Shown here one piece after another: positions 52,471-60,731 of a DNA stretch of 64,000 bases. The stretch is from Burkholderia sp. (GTDB taxonomy: Bacteria; Pseudomonadota; Gammaproteobacteria; Burkholderiales; Burkholderiaceae). Each line of letters opens with the position of its first letter. Positions within the stretch are counted from its first letter, which is position 1. The position numbers were made by a program, and so were the translations under genes. The stretch lies in contig JASLEG010000345.1 of NCBI GenBank assembly GCA_030151225.1, forward strand, positions 15,725 to 79,724, read 5' to 3'. The notes under the pieces are model-generated. The model did no database searches and was not told the origin of the DNA. It worked only from the letters and a program-made list of their open reading frames with translations.

Positions 52471-53616
52471 ATGACTGCATCTGTCGATCTGAACGGCCTG
52501 CGCATCGGTATCACGCTCGGCCTGCGCGAGCCGAACGAAAGCCTCTGGATCAACGGCATCAAGCAGAACGCGCTGTATCTGGCGAAGCTGCTGATGGCGT
52601 CCGCGCGCGGCTACCGCGTCACGCTCGTCAACACCACCGACGTGCCGCTCGACGGCGGCCTGCCGTGGGACCCCCGCGTGTTCGACACGCGCAGCTTCGT
52701 GGAGATGAAGGATTCGCTCGACGTGCTGATCGAGCTGGGCGGCCAGATCGACGGCGAGCAGACGGCCTACCTGAAGGCGCGCGGCGTGAAGCTCGTCAGC
52801 TATTGCTGCGGCTTCGAGTACATCCACGCCACCCAGTCGATCCTGTTCGGCCGCAAGCTGTGGGACACGCTGTTCGTCAATCGCGGCTATGACGAGATCT
52901 GGGCGATCCCGCAGATCGCGCCGTCCTCGCTGCCGTTCCTGCAGTCGCTGCGGCGCTGCCCGGGGCGCGTGGTGCCGTTCGTCTGGGATCCGATGTTCCT
53001 GACCGAGCGCGCGGGCACGCTGCGCGAGCACGGCGAATACCGGCCGAGCGGGCAGGCGGCCAAACGGCTCACGGTGATGGAGCCGAATCACGACGTGGTG
53101 AAGTTCTGCCTGTATCCGATGCTGATCATCGACGAGGTGTTCCGCCGCGATCCCGGCGCGATCTCGTTCGCACACATCACGAATGCCGACCACATCGCGC
53201 AGCACAGCCAGGAATTCGTGATGCTGATGAACTACCTGGAGATCGTGCGCGCGAGCAAGGCGAGCTTCGTGGGCCGCTTCGACACCCCGGCGTTCCTGGC
53301 CGAGTACACCGACGTGGTGGTCTCGCACCAGTGGGAAAACCCGCTCAACTACTTCTATTTCGACGTGTGCTGGCAGGGCTATCCGCTCGTGCACAACGCG
53401 CACCTGGTGCAGGACATCGGCTACTACTACCCGGAGAACGACGTGCGGGCCGGTGCCAACCAGCTCGCGCGCGTGCTGCGCGAGCACGATGCCGACTGGG
53501 AGCACTATGCGCGGCGGCAGCGCGCGCTGCTGCGCCGCTACACCTCGAGCAATCCTGCCCTGGTGGCCGATTACGACCTGCTGCTCGCCAATCTCGTGAA
53601 CGGCGCGCCGGCCTGA
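52471..53616 (+). CDS. DUF2827 protein (stand-alone copy)
   Basis: A 381-residue cytoplasmic protein of DUF2827. The N-terminus LRIGITLGLREPNESLWING is followed by an N-GI-QN element shared with the two copies at 58411 and 59586, and the C-terminal block VVVSHQWENPLNYFYFDVCW, then GYPLVHNAHLVQDIGYYYPE is nearly invariant among the three. The two-lobed layout and a late acidic/aromatic motif resemble GT-B glycosyltransferases, but this is an inference. Here it is far from the adhesin gene and next to an AraC/SDR pair, to which it seems unrelated. Confidence 0.75.
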   Translation: MTASVDLNGLRIGITLGLREPNESLWINGIKQNALYLAKLLMASARGYRVTLVNTTDVPLDGGLPWDPRVFDTRSFVEMKDSLDVLIELGGQIDGEQTAYLKARGVKLVSYCCGFEYIHATQSILFGRKLWDTLFVNRGYDEIWAIPQIAPSSLPFLQSLRRCPGRVVPFVWDPMFLTERAGTLREHGEYRPSGQAAKRLTVMEPNHDVVKFCLYPMLIIDEVFRRDPGAISFAHITNADHIAQHSQEFVMLMNYLEIVRASKASFVGRFDTPAFLAEYTDVVVSHQWENPLNYFYFDVCWQGYPLVHNAHLVQDIGYYYPENDVRAGANQLARVLREHDADWEHYARRQRALLRRYTSSNPALVADYDLLLANLVNGAPA

Positions 53617-53635
53617 GCCGGGCAGGGCGCCGGCT

Positions 53636-54538
53636 TCAGGCCGCGCCGTTCGCGAGCCGCATCGTGTCGCTCGCGGGCGGCGTGCCGAACAGGCGCTTGT
53701 AGTCGCGGCTGAACTGCGACTGGCTCTCGTAGCCCACCTTCAGGCCGATCGCACCCGCGCCTTCTCCCTCCGAAATCAGCATGCGCCGTGCCTCGCGCAG
53801 GCGGATCTGCGTGCGGAACTGGATCGGCGTCATCGAGGTGAGGTTCTTGAAGTGCCGGTGGAACGAGGTGACGCTCATGCCGGCCAGCTCGGCCAGCGCC
53901 TCGACGCTCATCGGCTCCGCGTAGTGCGCCTTGATCCATTCCGTCACGCGGCCGATCTTCGAGACGTGCGAGCTGTTCAGCGCGAACTGCACGAGCGTTT
54001 CGCCGAGGCCGCCGGTCAGCAGCCGGTAGTAGATCTCGCGCACCACCAGCGGCGCCACGAAGTCGATGTCGCCCGGATGATCGAGCAGCCCGAGCAGACG
54101 CGCGAAGGGTTCGAGCAGCGCCGGCGTGAGCGGCGCAGCGGCCAGCGCGGCGGGCGACGCGGTGGCCACCGGCTCGGCCGCCACGCGCTGCAGCACGTCG
54201 GCCAGCAGCGCGCGGTCGAGGCTCAGCGTCAGCGCCAGGTGCGGCTTGCCGTCGGGCGTCATCTGCATGCAGGTGGTGACCGGGATGTTGACGGTCACCG
54301 CGAGGAAGTGCGCGGGCGTGGCGCGAAACGACAGGTCGCCGAAGCCGACCTGCTTGGCGCCCTGCACCACCAGCAGGATGCGCGGGTCGTACAGCGCGCG
54401 GTCGGGCGGCGTGGTGCTCGTGATGTTGAAGATGCGCAGGCCGGGAATGGCGGTGGCGTGATACGGCGTGGCGCAATGGCGCTCGATCGCCGCGCGCATC
54501 GCGGCCAGCCATTGCTCGGTGTGCTCGGTGTGCTCCAT
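53636..54538 (-). CDS. AraC-family transcriptional regulator (AraC_N type)
   Basis: A 300-residue regulator. Residues ~20-180 are the AraC_N ligand domain (IPGLRIFNITSTTPPDRALY, PRILLVVQGAKQVGFGDL). The two HTHs are at the C-terminus (MSVEALAELAGMSVTSFHRH and GLKVGYESQSQFSRDYKRLF). The start MEHTEHTEQW at 54538 has GGAG upstream. It is divergent from a short-chain dehydrogenase gene, a common arrangement for AraC_N regulators that control oxidoreductases. Confidence 0.9.
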   Translation of the reverse strand: MEHTEHTEQWLAAMRAAIERHCATPYHATAIPGLRIFNITSTTPPDRALYDPRILLVVQGAKQVGFGDLSFRATPAHFLAVTVNIPVTTCMQMTPDGKPHLALTLSLDRALLADVLQRVAAEPVATASPAALAAAPLTPALLEPFARLLGLLDHPGDIDFVAPLVVREIYYRLLTGGLGETLVQFALNSSHVSKIGRVTEWIKAHYAEPMSVEALAELAGMSVTSFHRHFKNLTSMTPIQFRTQIRLREARRMLISEGEGAGAIGLKVGYESQSQFSRDYKRLFGTPPASDTMRLANGAA

Positions 54539-54793
54539 CGGGGGCTCCGCGTCGGGCGGCCGGGCGGGCGGCCCGGACGATCTGCGCAGCCTATGGCACG
54601 CGGCAGGATCGTGCAATGGGCGAGTCGCCGTGACATGCGGGTTGAGGCAGGATTGGCAGGATCGCGCAAGAGATTGGTGCGATGTTGCCTGTTCGCGCGG
54701 CGCCGGCGGCGCAACAATGCTCTCCATGCAGTCGACGCGTCACGGCGGTACCGGTGGCGTGGGCTGTCGATCCCAACCCTGGAGGAAACGAAC

Positions 54794-55636
54794 ATGAACA
54801 GGCAGGACGTGTGGTTCATCACGGGATGCTCGACCGGCTTTGGTCGCGAGATCGCGCAACAGGTGCTCGAGGCCGGCGGCCGCGCGGTGCTGACGGCGCG
54901 CCGCCCCGACGAGCTGAAGGCGCTGGCCGCGCCGCACGGCGAGCGGGCGCTGGTGCTGTCGCTCGACATGACCGACGAGGCGGCGATCCGCCGCTCGGTG
55001 GCCGACGCGAACGCGCATTTCGGGCGCATCGACGTGCTCGTCAACAATGCCGGCTACGGCTATTTCTCGGCGATCGAGGAAGGTGAGGATGACGAAGTGC
55101 GTCGCCAGTTCGAAACCAACGTGTTCGGGCTGTTCTCGCTGACGCGCCACGTGCTGCCCGGCATGCGCGAGCGTCGCCACGGCCACGTGATCAACGTGTC
55201 GTCGGTGGGCGGGCTGGTGGCGTTCCCGGCCACCGGCTACTACCACGCCTCGAAGCACGCGGTGGAAGGCTTCTCGGAATCGCTGGCGGGCGAGGTGGGG
55301 CCGCTCGGCATCCACGTGACGATCGTGGAGCCGGGGCGCTTCCGCACCGACTGGGCCGGGCGCTCGCTGATCGAATCGAAGACGGTGATCGACGATTACG
55401 CCGAAACGGCCGGCAAGCGCCGCGCGCAGGCACGCGGCTATTCGGGCACCCAGCCGGGCGATCCGGCACGTGGCGCGGCCGCGATCATCCGCATCGTGGG
55501 CGAGGCGAAGCCGCCGCTGCGGCTGCTGCTCGGCGCCGACGCGTACCAGATCGCGCAGACCAAGCTCGATTCGCTGCGCCGCGAGTTCGAGCAGTGGAAG
55601 GAAGTGTCGGTCGGCACGAATTTCCCGGATGCGTGA
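54794..55636 (+). CDS. Short-chain dehydrogenase/reductase
   Basis: A 280-residue classical SDR. It has the cofactor motif FITGCSTGFGREIA (TGxxxGxG), the NNAG motif in VLVNNAGYGYFSAIEEG, the catalytic Ser in VINVSSVGGL and the YxxxK in GYYHASKHAVEG. The start has GGAGG. It probably reduces an aldehyde or ketone and is likely controlled by the divergent AraC-type protein. Confidence 0.9.
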   Translation: MNRQDVWFITGCSTGFGREIAQQVLEAGGRAVLTARRPDELKALAAPHGERALVLSLDMTDEAAIRRSVADANAHFGRIDVLVNNAGYGYFSAIEEGEDDEVRRQFETNVFGLFSLTRHVLPGMRERRHGHVINVSSVGGLVAFPATGYYHASKHAVEGFSESLAGEVGPLGIHVTIVEPGRFRTDWAGRSLIESKTVIDDYAETAGKRRAQARGYSGTQPGDPARGAAAIIRIVGEAKPPLRLLLGADAYQIAQTKLDSLRREFEQWKEVSVGTNFPDA

Positions 55637-55671
55637 TGCCGCACCGACGCGCGCGTGACGTCGTGACGTGC

Positions 55672-55712
55672 CGCGGGCCGGCGCTTCCCCATGAGGGCGG
55701 TGCCGGCCCGCG
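55672..55712. terminator. Bidirectional terminator-like hairpin between SDR and AKR genes
   Basis: A perfect 11-bp stem, cgcgggccggc with gccggcccgcg, and a 19-base loop, between convergent genes. Confidence 0.55.
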
Positions 55713-55718
55713 TTGGCG

Positions 55719-56765
55719 TCAGGCCTTCGGCTGGAACGGCTGCGGCACGCGGCCGGCCGCCTGGCGCGCGAGCATCCAGCCCGGATACTCGGGCGCGAGC
55801 GCGCTGACCTCGTCGAGTTTGGCCAGATCCTCCGCGTCGAGCTTCAGGTCCGCCGCGGCGAGGTTCTGCTGGATCTGGTCGAGCCGCTTGCCGCCCACGA
55901 TCACGCTCGACACGAACGGCTTGCTCAGCACGTAGGCCAGCGCCACCGTGGCCACGCTCGCGCCGTGCTTCTCGGCGATCGGGCGCATCGCGGCCACGCA
56001 GGCCCAGGCGCGATCCTTGTCCACCGGCGGGAAGTCGAAGTTGGCGCGGCGGCCCTCGGCGTCGCTCGAACCGGGGCCGAACTTGCCCGACAGCAGGCCG
56101 CCCGCGAGCGGCGACCACACCATCAGGCCGAGCTTTTCCTCGTTCATCATCGGCACCAGCTCGCGCTCGAGGTCGCGGCCCGCGATCGAGTAGTAGGCCT
56201 GCACCGATTCGTAGCGCGCGTAGCCGCGCTGCGAGGCGATGCCGAGCGCCTTCGCCACGCGCCAGGCCTGCCAGTTCGACACGCCGACGTAGCGCACCAG
56301 GCCGCGCGAGATCAGGTCGTCGAAGGTGCGCAGCGTTTCGTCGAGCGGCGTGACCGGATCGGTGGCGTGGATCTGGTAGAGGTCGATGTAGTCGGTCTGC
56401 AGGCGATCGAGGCTGCGCTGCACCGAATCCAGGATGTGGCCGCGCGAGGCGCCGCGATCGTTCGGGCCGTCGCCCATCGTGCCGAACACCTTGGTGGCCA
56501 GCACCACGTCCTTGCGCTCGACCGAGAGATTCTTCAGCGACTGGCCGAGCATGCGCTCCGAGGCGCCGAACGAATAGACGTCCGCGGTATCGATGAAGTT
56601 GACGCCGGCGGCGAGGCAGCGCTCGACCAGCGTGTCGGCGGTCGACTGATCGACGCCGGCGATGCTGCCCCACATGCCGTTCTGCCCGGATTCGCCGAAC
56701 GTCATCGTACCGAGACAGATTTCGGACACGTAGAGTCCGGTGTTGCCAAGCTGGTTGTATCGCAT
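55719..56765 (-). CDS. Aldo/keto reductase
   Basis: A 348-residue NADPH-dependent reductase. MRYNQLGNTGLYVSEICLGT is the typical beginning; the catalytic Asp-Tyr pair is in NFIDTADVYSFGASE, Lys in VLATKVFG and His in YIDLYQIHATDP. C-terminal NADPH contacts are in VSSVIVGGKRLDQIQQNL. The group includes YajO/Tas-like proteins. It is divergent from a LysR regulator with 115 bases between. Confidence 0.9.
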   Translation of the reverse strand: MRYNQLGNTGLYVSEICLGTMTFGESGQNGMWGSIAGVDQSTADTLVERCLAAGVNFIDTADVYSFGASERMLGQSLKNLSVERKDVVLATKVFGTMGDGPNDRGASRGHILDSVQRSLDRLQTDYIDLYQIHATDPVTPLDETLRTFDDLISRGLVRYVGVSNWQAWRVAKALGIASQRGYARYESVQAYYSIAGRDLERELVPMMNEEKLGLMVWSPLAGGLLSGKFGPGSSDAEGRRANFDFPPVDKDRAWACVAAMRPIAEKHGASVATVALAYVLSKPFVSSVIVGGKRLDQIQQNLAAADLKLDAEDLAKLDEVSALAPEYPGWMLARQAAGRVPQPFQPKA

Positions 56766-56880
56766 CGTGTTCTCCGTCGTTCGGCCGGCGGGCGCCAGCC
56801 GTGAGCCGCCCACTATGCGCCTGCGATTCGATGCGATAAAGTGCGCCAATCTGAACGCACTGTTATTTTCAAACCTCACA

Positions 56881-57831
56881 ATGCAGAACCTCGATTCGCT
56901 GCGCATCTTCGTGCGCGTGGCCGAGATGGCGAGCTTCACGCGGGCCGCGCAGAGCCTCGGCATCCAGAAGGGGCGTGCCTCGACCACCGTGCGCACGCTC
57001 GAGGCCGAGCTCGGCGCGCGGCTGCTGCATCGCTCCACGCGCACCGTGCAGCTGACCGAGGACGGGCATGCGTTCTACCGGCGCGCGCAGGATTTGCTGG
57101 CCGATGCCGAGGCGCTGCAGTCGATGTTCACGGCGCAGCACGACGTGCCGCTGCGCGGCCGGCTGCGCGTGGATCTGCCCACCGAGCTGGCGCGCTCGAT
57201 GCTCGTGCCGGCGCTGCCGGCCTTTCTCGACGCGCATCCGGAGGTGGTGCTGGAGCTGTCGAGCACCGACCGGCGCGTGGACCTGATCCAGGAAGGGATC
57301 GACTGCGTGCTGCGGATCGGCGGCCTGGTGGACGATTCGCTGGTGGCGCGCCGGCTCGGCAGCCTGCGCATGGTGAACGCGGCGAGCCCCGGCTATCTGG
57401 CGCGCCACGGCACGCCGCGCACGCTGCGCGACCTGAGCACGCAGCCGCACCGGATGGTGTTCTACACGACCAGCTTCGGGCAGCGCTCGGCGCTGTGGGA
57501 ATACGTGTCGCGCGGGCGGCCCGCCACGCTCGCGCTGCCGTGCGCGCTCAGCGTGAACAGCGTTCAGACCTACTACGCGGCCGGCGTGGCCGGCATCGGG
57601 CTGATCCAGGCCAGCCGCTCGCGGCTCGAGCCGTTCCTCGACAGCGGCGAACTGGTGGAGGTGCTGCCGAATTACCGGCCGGCCTCGCTGCCGGTGTGGC
57701 TGGTGGTGGCGCACCGGCGCAACCTGTCGCGGCGCGTGCGCGCGTTCATGGCGTGGCTCGAGCAGGTGCTCACGCCGTATCTGGATGGGGACGAGGGCGA
57801 GGCAAAGGGCGGTGGCGTGGGTGGCGCATGA
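56881..57831 (+). CDS. LysR-family transcriptional regulator
   Basis: A full-length 316-residue LysR protein of the CrgA group. The HTH is MASFTRAAQSLGIQKGRAST, an unusual one because most members have PxxVSxxI at this site. The effector domain begins at ~90 (GRLRVDLPTELARSMLVPAL). It is divergent from the aldo/keto reductase gene, which is the probable target. The tail DEGEAKGGGVGGA is low-complexity. Confidence 0.9.
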   Translation: MQNLDSLRIFVRVAEMASFTRAAQSLGIQKGRASTTVRTLEAELGARLLHRSTRTVQLTEDGHAFYRRAQDLLADAEALQSMFTAQHDVPLRGRLRVDLPTELARSMLVPALPAFLDAHPEVVLELSSTDRRVDLIQEGIDCVLRIGGLVDDSLVARRLGSLRMVNAASPGYLARHGTPRTLRDLSTQPHRMVFYTTSFGQRSALWEYVSRGRPATLALPCALSVNSVQTYYAAGVAGIGLIQASRSRLEPFLDSGELVEVLPNYRPASLPVWLVVAHRRNLSRRVRAFMAWLEQVLTPYLDGDEGEAKGGGVGGA

Positions 57832-57850
57832 GCGCCACGCCGTGCATCGA

Positions 57851-58348
57851 TCAGGGCACCACGCCCTGCGCCGTGCGCGGCACGTAGCCGGTCAGATGCC
57901 AGCGACCGTCGCCCTCCAGCCGAAAGCTGACCTTCTCGTACACCGTCTTGCCGGTGGCCTGCGTGGTGGCGTAGTCGACGTTCGCGTAGAGGCCGTCGGG
58001 CACGTCCTTGGCACCGTTGTAGACGATGCGCGTGACCGCGGCCCAGCCGCGGCCCTTGATCTGGCCCACCGTCTCGCGTGCCCTGCGCGTGTCGTCGGTG
58101 AAGCGCTTGCGGTCGTAGCGCTGCTTCACGAACGGCGCCGCATCGTTCCAGAGATCCTGGAAGCGCCCCGTATCGATCAGCTGCAGCGCGTAGTCGCCGT
58201 CGCGCAGCAGTTCGTCGGCCGAGGTGCCCGCGTTCACGGGGGCGAGCGACAGCGTGGGCGAGGCCGGCGGCGCGGGTGGCTGCTGCGCCTGCGCGAGCGG
58301 GGCCTCGGCGGCGAGCACGACGGCGGCGAGGGCGAGGATCGTCTTCAA
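57851..58348 (-). CDS. DUF4019 secreted protein with TTG start
   Basis: A 165-residue protein with a Sec signal peptide (initiator then KTILALAAVVLAAEAPLAQA) and a Pro-rich linker before the DUF4019 domain: LQLIDTGRFQDLWNDAAPFV, then WAAVTRIVYNGAKDVPDGLY and VYEKVSFRLEGDGRWHLTGY. No ATG is available; TTG at 58346-58348 follows a GGAGG site by five bases and gives a good signal peptide. It is the last gene of the adhesin-DUF2827 unit, 62 bases after the previous stop. DUF4019 proteins are small periplasmic proteins of unknown role. Confidence 0.75.
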   Translation of the reverse strand: MKTILALAAVVLAAEAPLAQAQQPPAPPASPTLSLAPVNAGTSADELLRDGDYALQLIDTGRFQDLWNDAAPFVKQRYDRKRFTDDTRRARETVGQIKGRGWAAVTRIVYNGAKDVPDGLYANVDYATTQATGKTVYEKVSFRLEGDGRWHLTGYVPRTAQGVVP

Positions 58349-58410
58349 TGGGCCTCCTGCATGAAATGATCGGACTGCGGATCGACGGCGGCTCGGGCGA
58401 GTGCGCCGCC

Positions 58411-59562
58411 TCAGCGATACATCGCGGCGAGTGCCTCCGTGTAGGCGGCGACGTTCTCCGGGTTGTGGATGTCGACCGTGCGCAGCAGGTGCGCGGCGTT
58501 CTCGCGATACGCGTCGAGATTCGCGTCGTGCTCGCGGTAGGCGCGCAGCAGTTGCCGGCCGCCTTCCTGGCAGTCGAAATCCGGATAGTAGTAGCCGCAG
58601 TTGCCCAGGTAGGGCGAGTTGTGCACGAGCGGGTAGCCGCCGTACAGCAGCTCGTAGTAGAGGTAGTTCTGCGCGTTTTCCCAGGTGTGGGAGATCACTG
58701 CGTCGCCGTGCTGCGCCATGAACTCGTAGATCGCGAAGCGCCCCTCGAAGGTGGCCAGCCCGTGATTGACGATGTCGAGGCTGCGCGCGAAATGCACGAA
58801 GGTGGTGTGCTCCTTCATGTGCAGCGTGTTGCACACGCGGATGTAGTCGACGAACGAGGGCCGGGCGCGATAGGCCTCCTCGGCGATCAGCATCGGCACG
58901 ATGCTGGTCTTCACCATGCAGATGTTCGGCTCGAACACCGCCACGCGCCAGCGCTGCCGGCCCGGCCGGTAGCCGTAGTCGCGGCCGGCCTCGTGGGTGG
59001 CGCGGGCGCGGTCGAACAGCATCGGATGCCAGATGTGCGGCACGATCGTGACCGGCCGGCGCAGCCCGGTTTCGAGGTAGTGGCGGCAGGTGCGCTCGAA
59101 CTCGGGGATCGTCCACACGCCGTCGTACTGGGCGCCGGAAAACAGGAAGCCCGACGGCTTGTCGAACATCGCGCGCTCGATGTCGATCACGTAGTCGTTG
59201 CCCACCCGCATCGTGATCAGCTTGCCGCCACGGGCGCGGTAGGCCGCGATCCAGTCGGCGTTGAACTGCGCGCTCATCTCGATCAGCACGTCGCAGCGCG
59301 CCATCGCCTCGTCCATCGAGATCAGCGGCACGTCCCACTCGCCGAGCATCATCTGCGGATCGGCCGGCTCCGTGCCGCCGCCGTTCACCATCACGGCCTC
59401 GGCCACCAGCGGCGACTGGCGCAGCAGCAGCACCAGCAGCAGGCAGTTCTGGAAGATGCCGTTTTCCCACAGCGACTGGCCGGCGCCGCGCACGTACAGC
59501 GAGACGCCGATCACGAGTCGCTTGCCGCCGTTGGGCAGATCACGGACGGGACTATCGGACAT
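58411..59562 (-). CDS. DUF2827 protein (adhesin-linked copy 2)
   Basis: A 383-residue cytoplasmic protein. It has the shared elements LVIGVSLYVRGAGQSLWENG, WRVAVFEPNICMVKTSIVPM, NTLHMKEHTTFVHFARSLDI and ISHTWENAQNYLYYELLYGG, then YPLVHNSPYLGNCGYYYPDF. It is close to copy 1 (59586) along the whole length, so it arose by tandem duplication. The gap to copy 1 is 23 bases. The domain has no known function; a GT-B-type glycosyltransferase role on the linked adhesin is the best hypothesis. Confidence 0.8.
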   Translation of the reverse strand: MSDSPVRDLPNGGKRLVIGVSLYVRGAGQSLWENGIFQNCLLLVLLLRQSPLVAEAVMVNGGGTEPADPQMMLGEWDVPLISMDEAMARCDVLIEMSAQFNADWIAAYRARGGKLITMRVGNDYVIDIERAMFDKPSGFLFSGAQYDGVWTIPEFERTCRHYLETGLRRPVTIVPHIWHPMLFDRARATHEAGRDYGYRPGRQRWRVAVFEPNICMVKTSIVPMLIAEEAYRARPSFVDYIRVCNTLHMKEHTTFVHFARSLDIVNHGLATFEGRFAIYEFMAQHGDAVISHTWENAQNYLYYELLYGGYPLVHNSPYLGNCGYYYPDFDCQEGGRQLLRAYREHDANLDAYRENAAHLLRTVDIHNPENVAAYTEALAAMYR

Positions 59563-59585
59563 GCAGTTTCTCCGGCGGAAAACCG

Positions 59586-60731
59586 TCAGGCAAAAAGGCG
59601 CTCGACGTACGCGTCGAGATTCGCCGGATTGTCGATCGACACGCGTTGCAGCAGGGCCGCGGACCTGGCGCGATAGGCGTCGAGGTTCGCGTCGTGCTCG
59701 CGCCAGGCCTGGTGCAGCACGCGCCCGCCCGTGGCCGAATCGAACTCGGGGTAGTAGTAGCCGGCGCCACCGAGCATCGGCGAATTGTGGATCAGCGGAT
59801 AGCCGCCGTGCAGCGCGTCGTAATACAGGTAGTTCTGCGGATTCTCCCACTGGTGCGAGATCACCGCGTCCACGTGTTCGCCGAGGAAGGCCGGCACTTC
59901 CACGCGCGGCTCGAAGGTGGCCTTGTGGTGGCGCACGAGGTCGAGGCTGTTGGCGAAGTGCACGAAGGTGCGATGCTCCTTCATGTGCATCGCGTTGACC
60001 ACGAACAGGTGCTGCACGCCGTCGCGCTGCGCGCGATAGAACTCGTCGGCCACCAGCATCGGGTAGTGGCAGCTCTTCACCACGGAAATGTTCGGCTCGA
60101 GGATCGCGAGGCGCCAGCTCGTGCGGCCCGGCTTGTAGCCGAAGCGGATGCCCGCGTCGGCGAGCGTGGCGGCGCGGCGATCGACGAAATGCGGCGACCA
60201 GATGTGCGGCAGCGCATGCACGGGCACGCGCATCAGCGTGCTCAGCAGCGGCCGGGCGGTCTTCTCGTCCTTCGGCAGCATCCACACTTCGTCGTAGGGG
60301 CCGCCGTTGAAGATGTGGCCCGAGGGCTGGTTGAAGATCGGGGTTTCGCCGAGGCCCGAATACACGTTGCCCACGAAGCACATCACCATCTTCTTGCCGA
60401 GCGCCTTCATGTAGCGTAGCCAGTCCATCGGCAACTGGGCGCCCATCTCGATCACCACGTCGAGTTCGTGGGTGACCTCGCGCGGATTCACGAGCGGCAC
60501 GTCCAGGCCGCCGAAGTCGAGGCCGGTCGCGATCTGGCGTGCATCGCCGCCATTGAGGAACAGCACGCGGGCAATGCGATCGGATTTGAGGAGCATCATC
60601 GCCAGGAAGGCGATGTTCTGATGGATGCCGTTTTCCCAGATGGCCTGACCGTCTCTCGCGAACAGCGAGATGCCGACGGTCAGGCGTTTGTCAGCCGACG
60701 AGTTGGTAGCGGATTGAAAGGAGTCGGTCAC
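59586..60731 (-). CDS. DUF2827 protein (adhesin-linked copy 1), GTG start
   Basis: A 381-residue cytoplasmic protein (start region DSFQSATNSSADKRLTVGIS). The start is GTG at 60729-60731, overlapping the adhesin stop codon (GTGA), so translation should be coupled to that of the adhesin. Conserved blocks are the same as in copy 2: WRLAILEPNISVVKSCHYPM, NAMHMKEHRTFVHFANSLDL, ISHQWENPQNYLYYDALHGG and YPLIHNSPMLGGAGYYYPEF. No membrane segment. Coupling of a cytoplasmic protein to a huge Ser/Thr-rich adhesin is typical of adhesin-specific glycosyltransferases. Confidence 0.85.
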   Translation of the reverse strand: MTDSFQSATNSSADKRLTVGISLFARDGQAIWENGIHQNIAFLAMMLLKSDRIARVLFLNGGDARQIATGLDFGGLDVPLVNPREVTHELDVVIEMGAQLPMDWLRYMKALGKKMVMCFVGNVYSGLGETPIFNQPSGHIFNGGPYDEVWMLPKDEKTARPLLSTLMRVPVHALPHIWSPHFVDRRAATLADAGIRFGYKPGRTSWRLAILEPNISVVKSCHYPMLVADEFYRAQRDGVQHLFVVNAMHMKEHRTFVHFANSLDLVRHHKATFEPRVEVPAFLGEHVDAVISHQWENPQNYLYYDALHGGYPLIHNSPMLGGAGYYYPEFDSATGGRVLHQAWREHDANLDAYRARSAALLQRVSIDNPANLDAYVERLFA

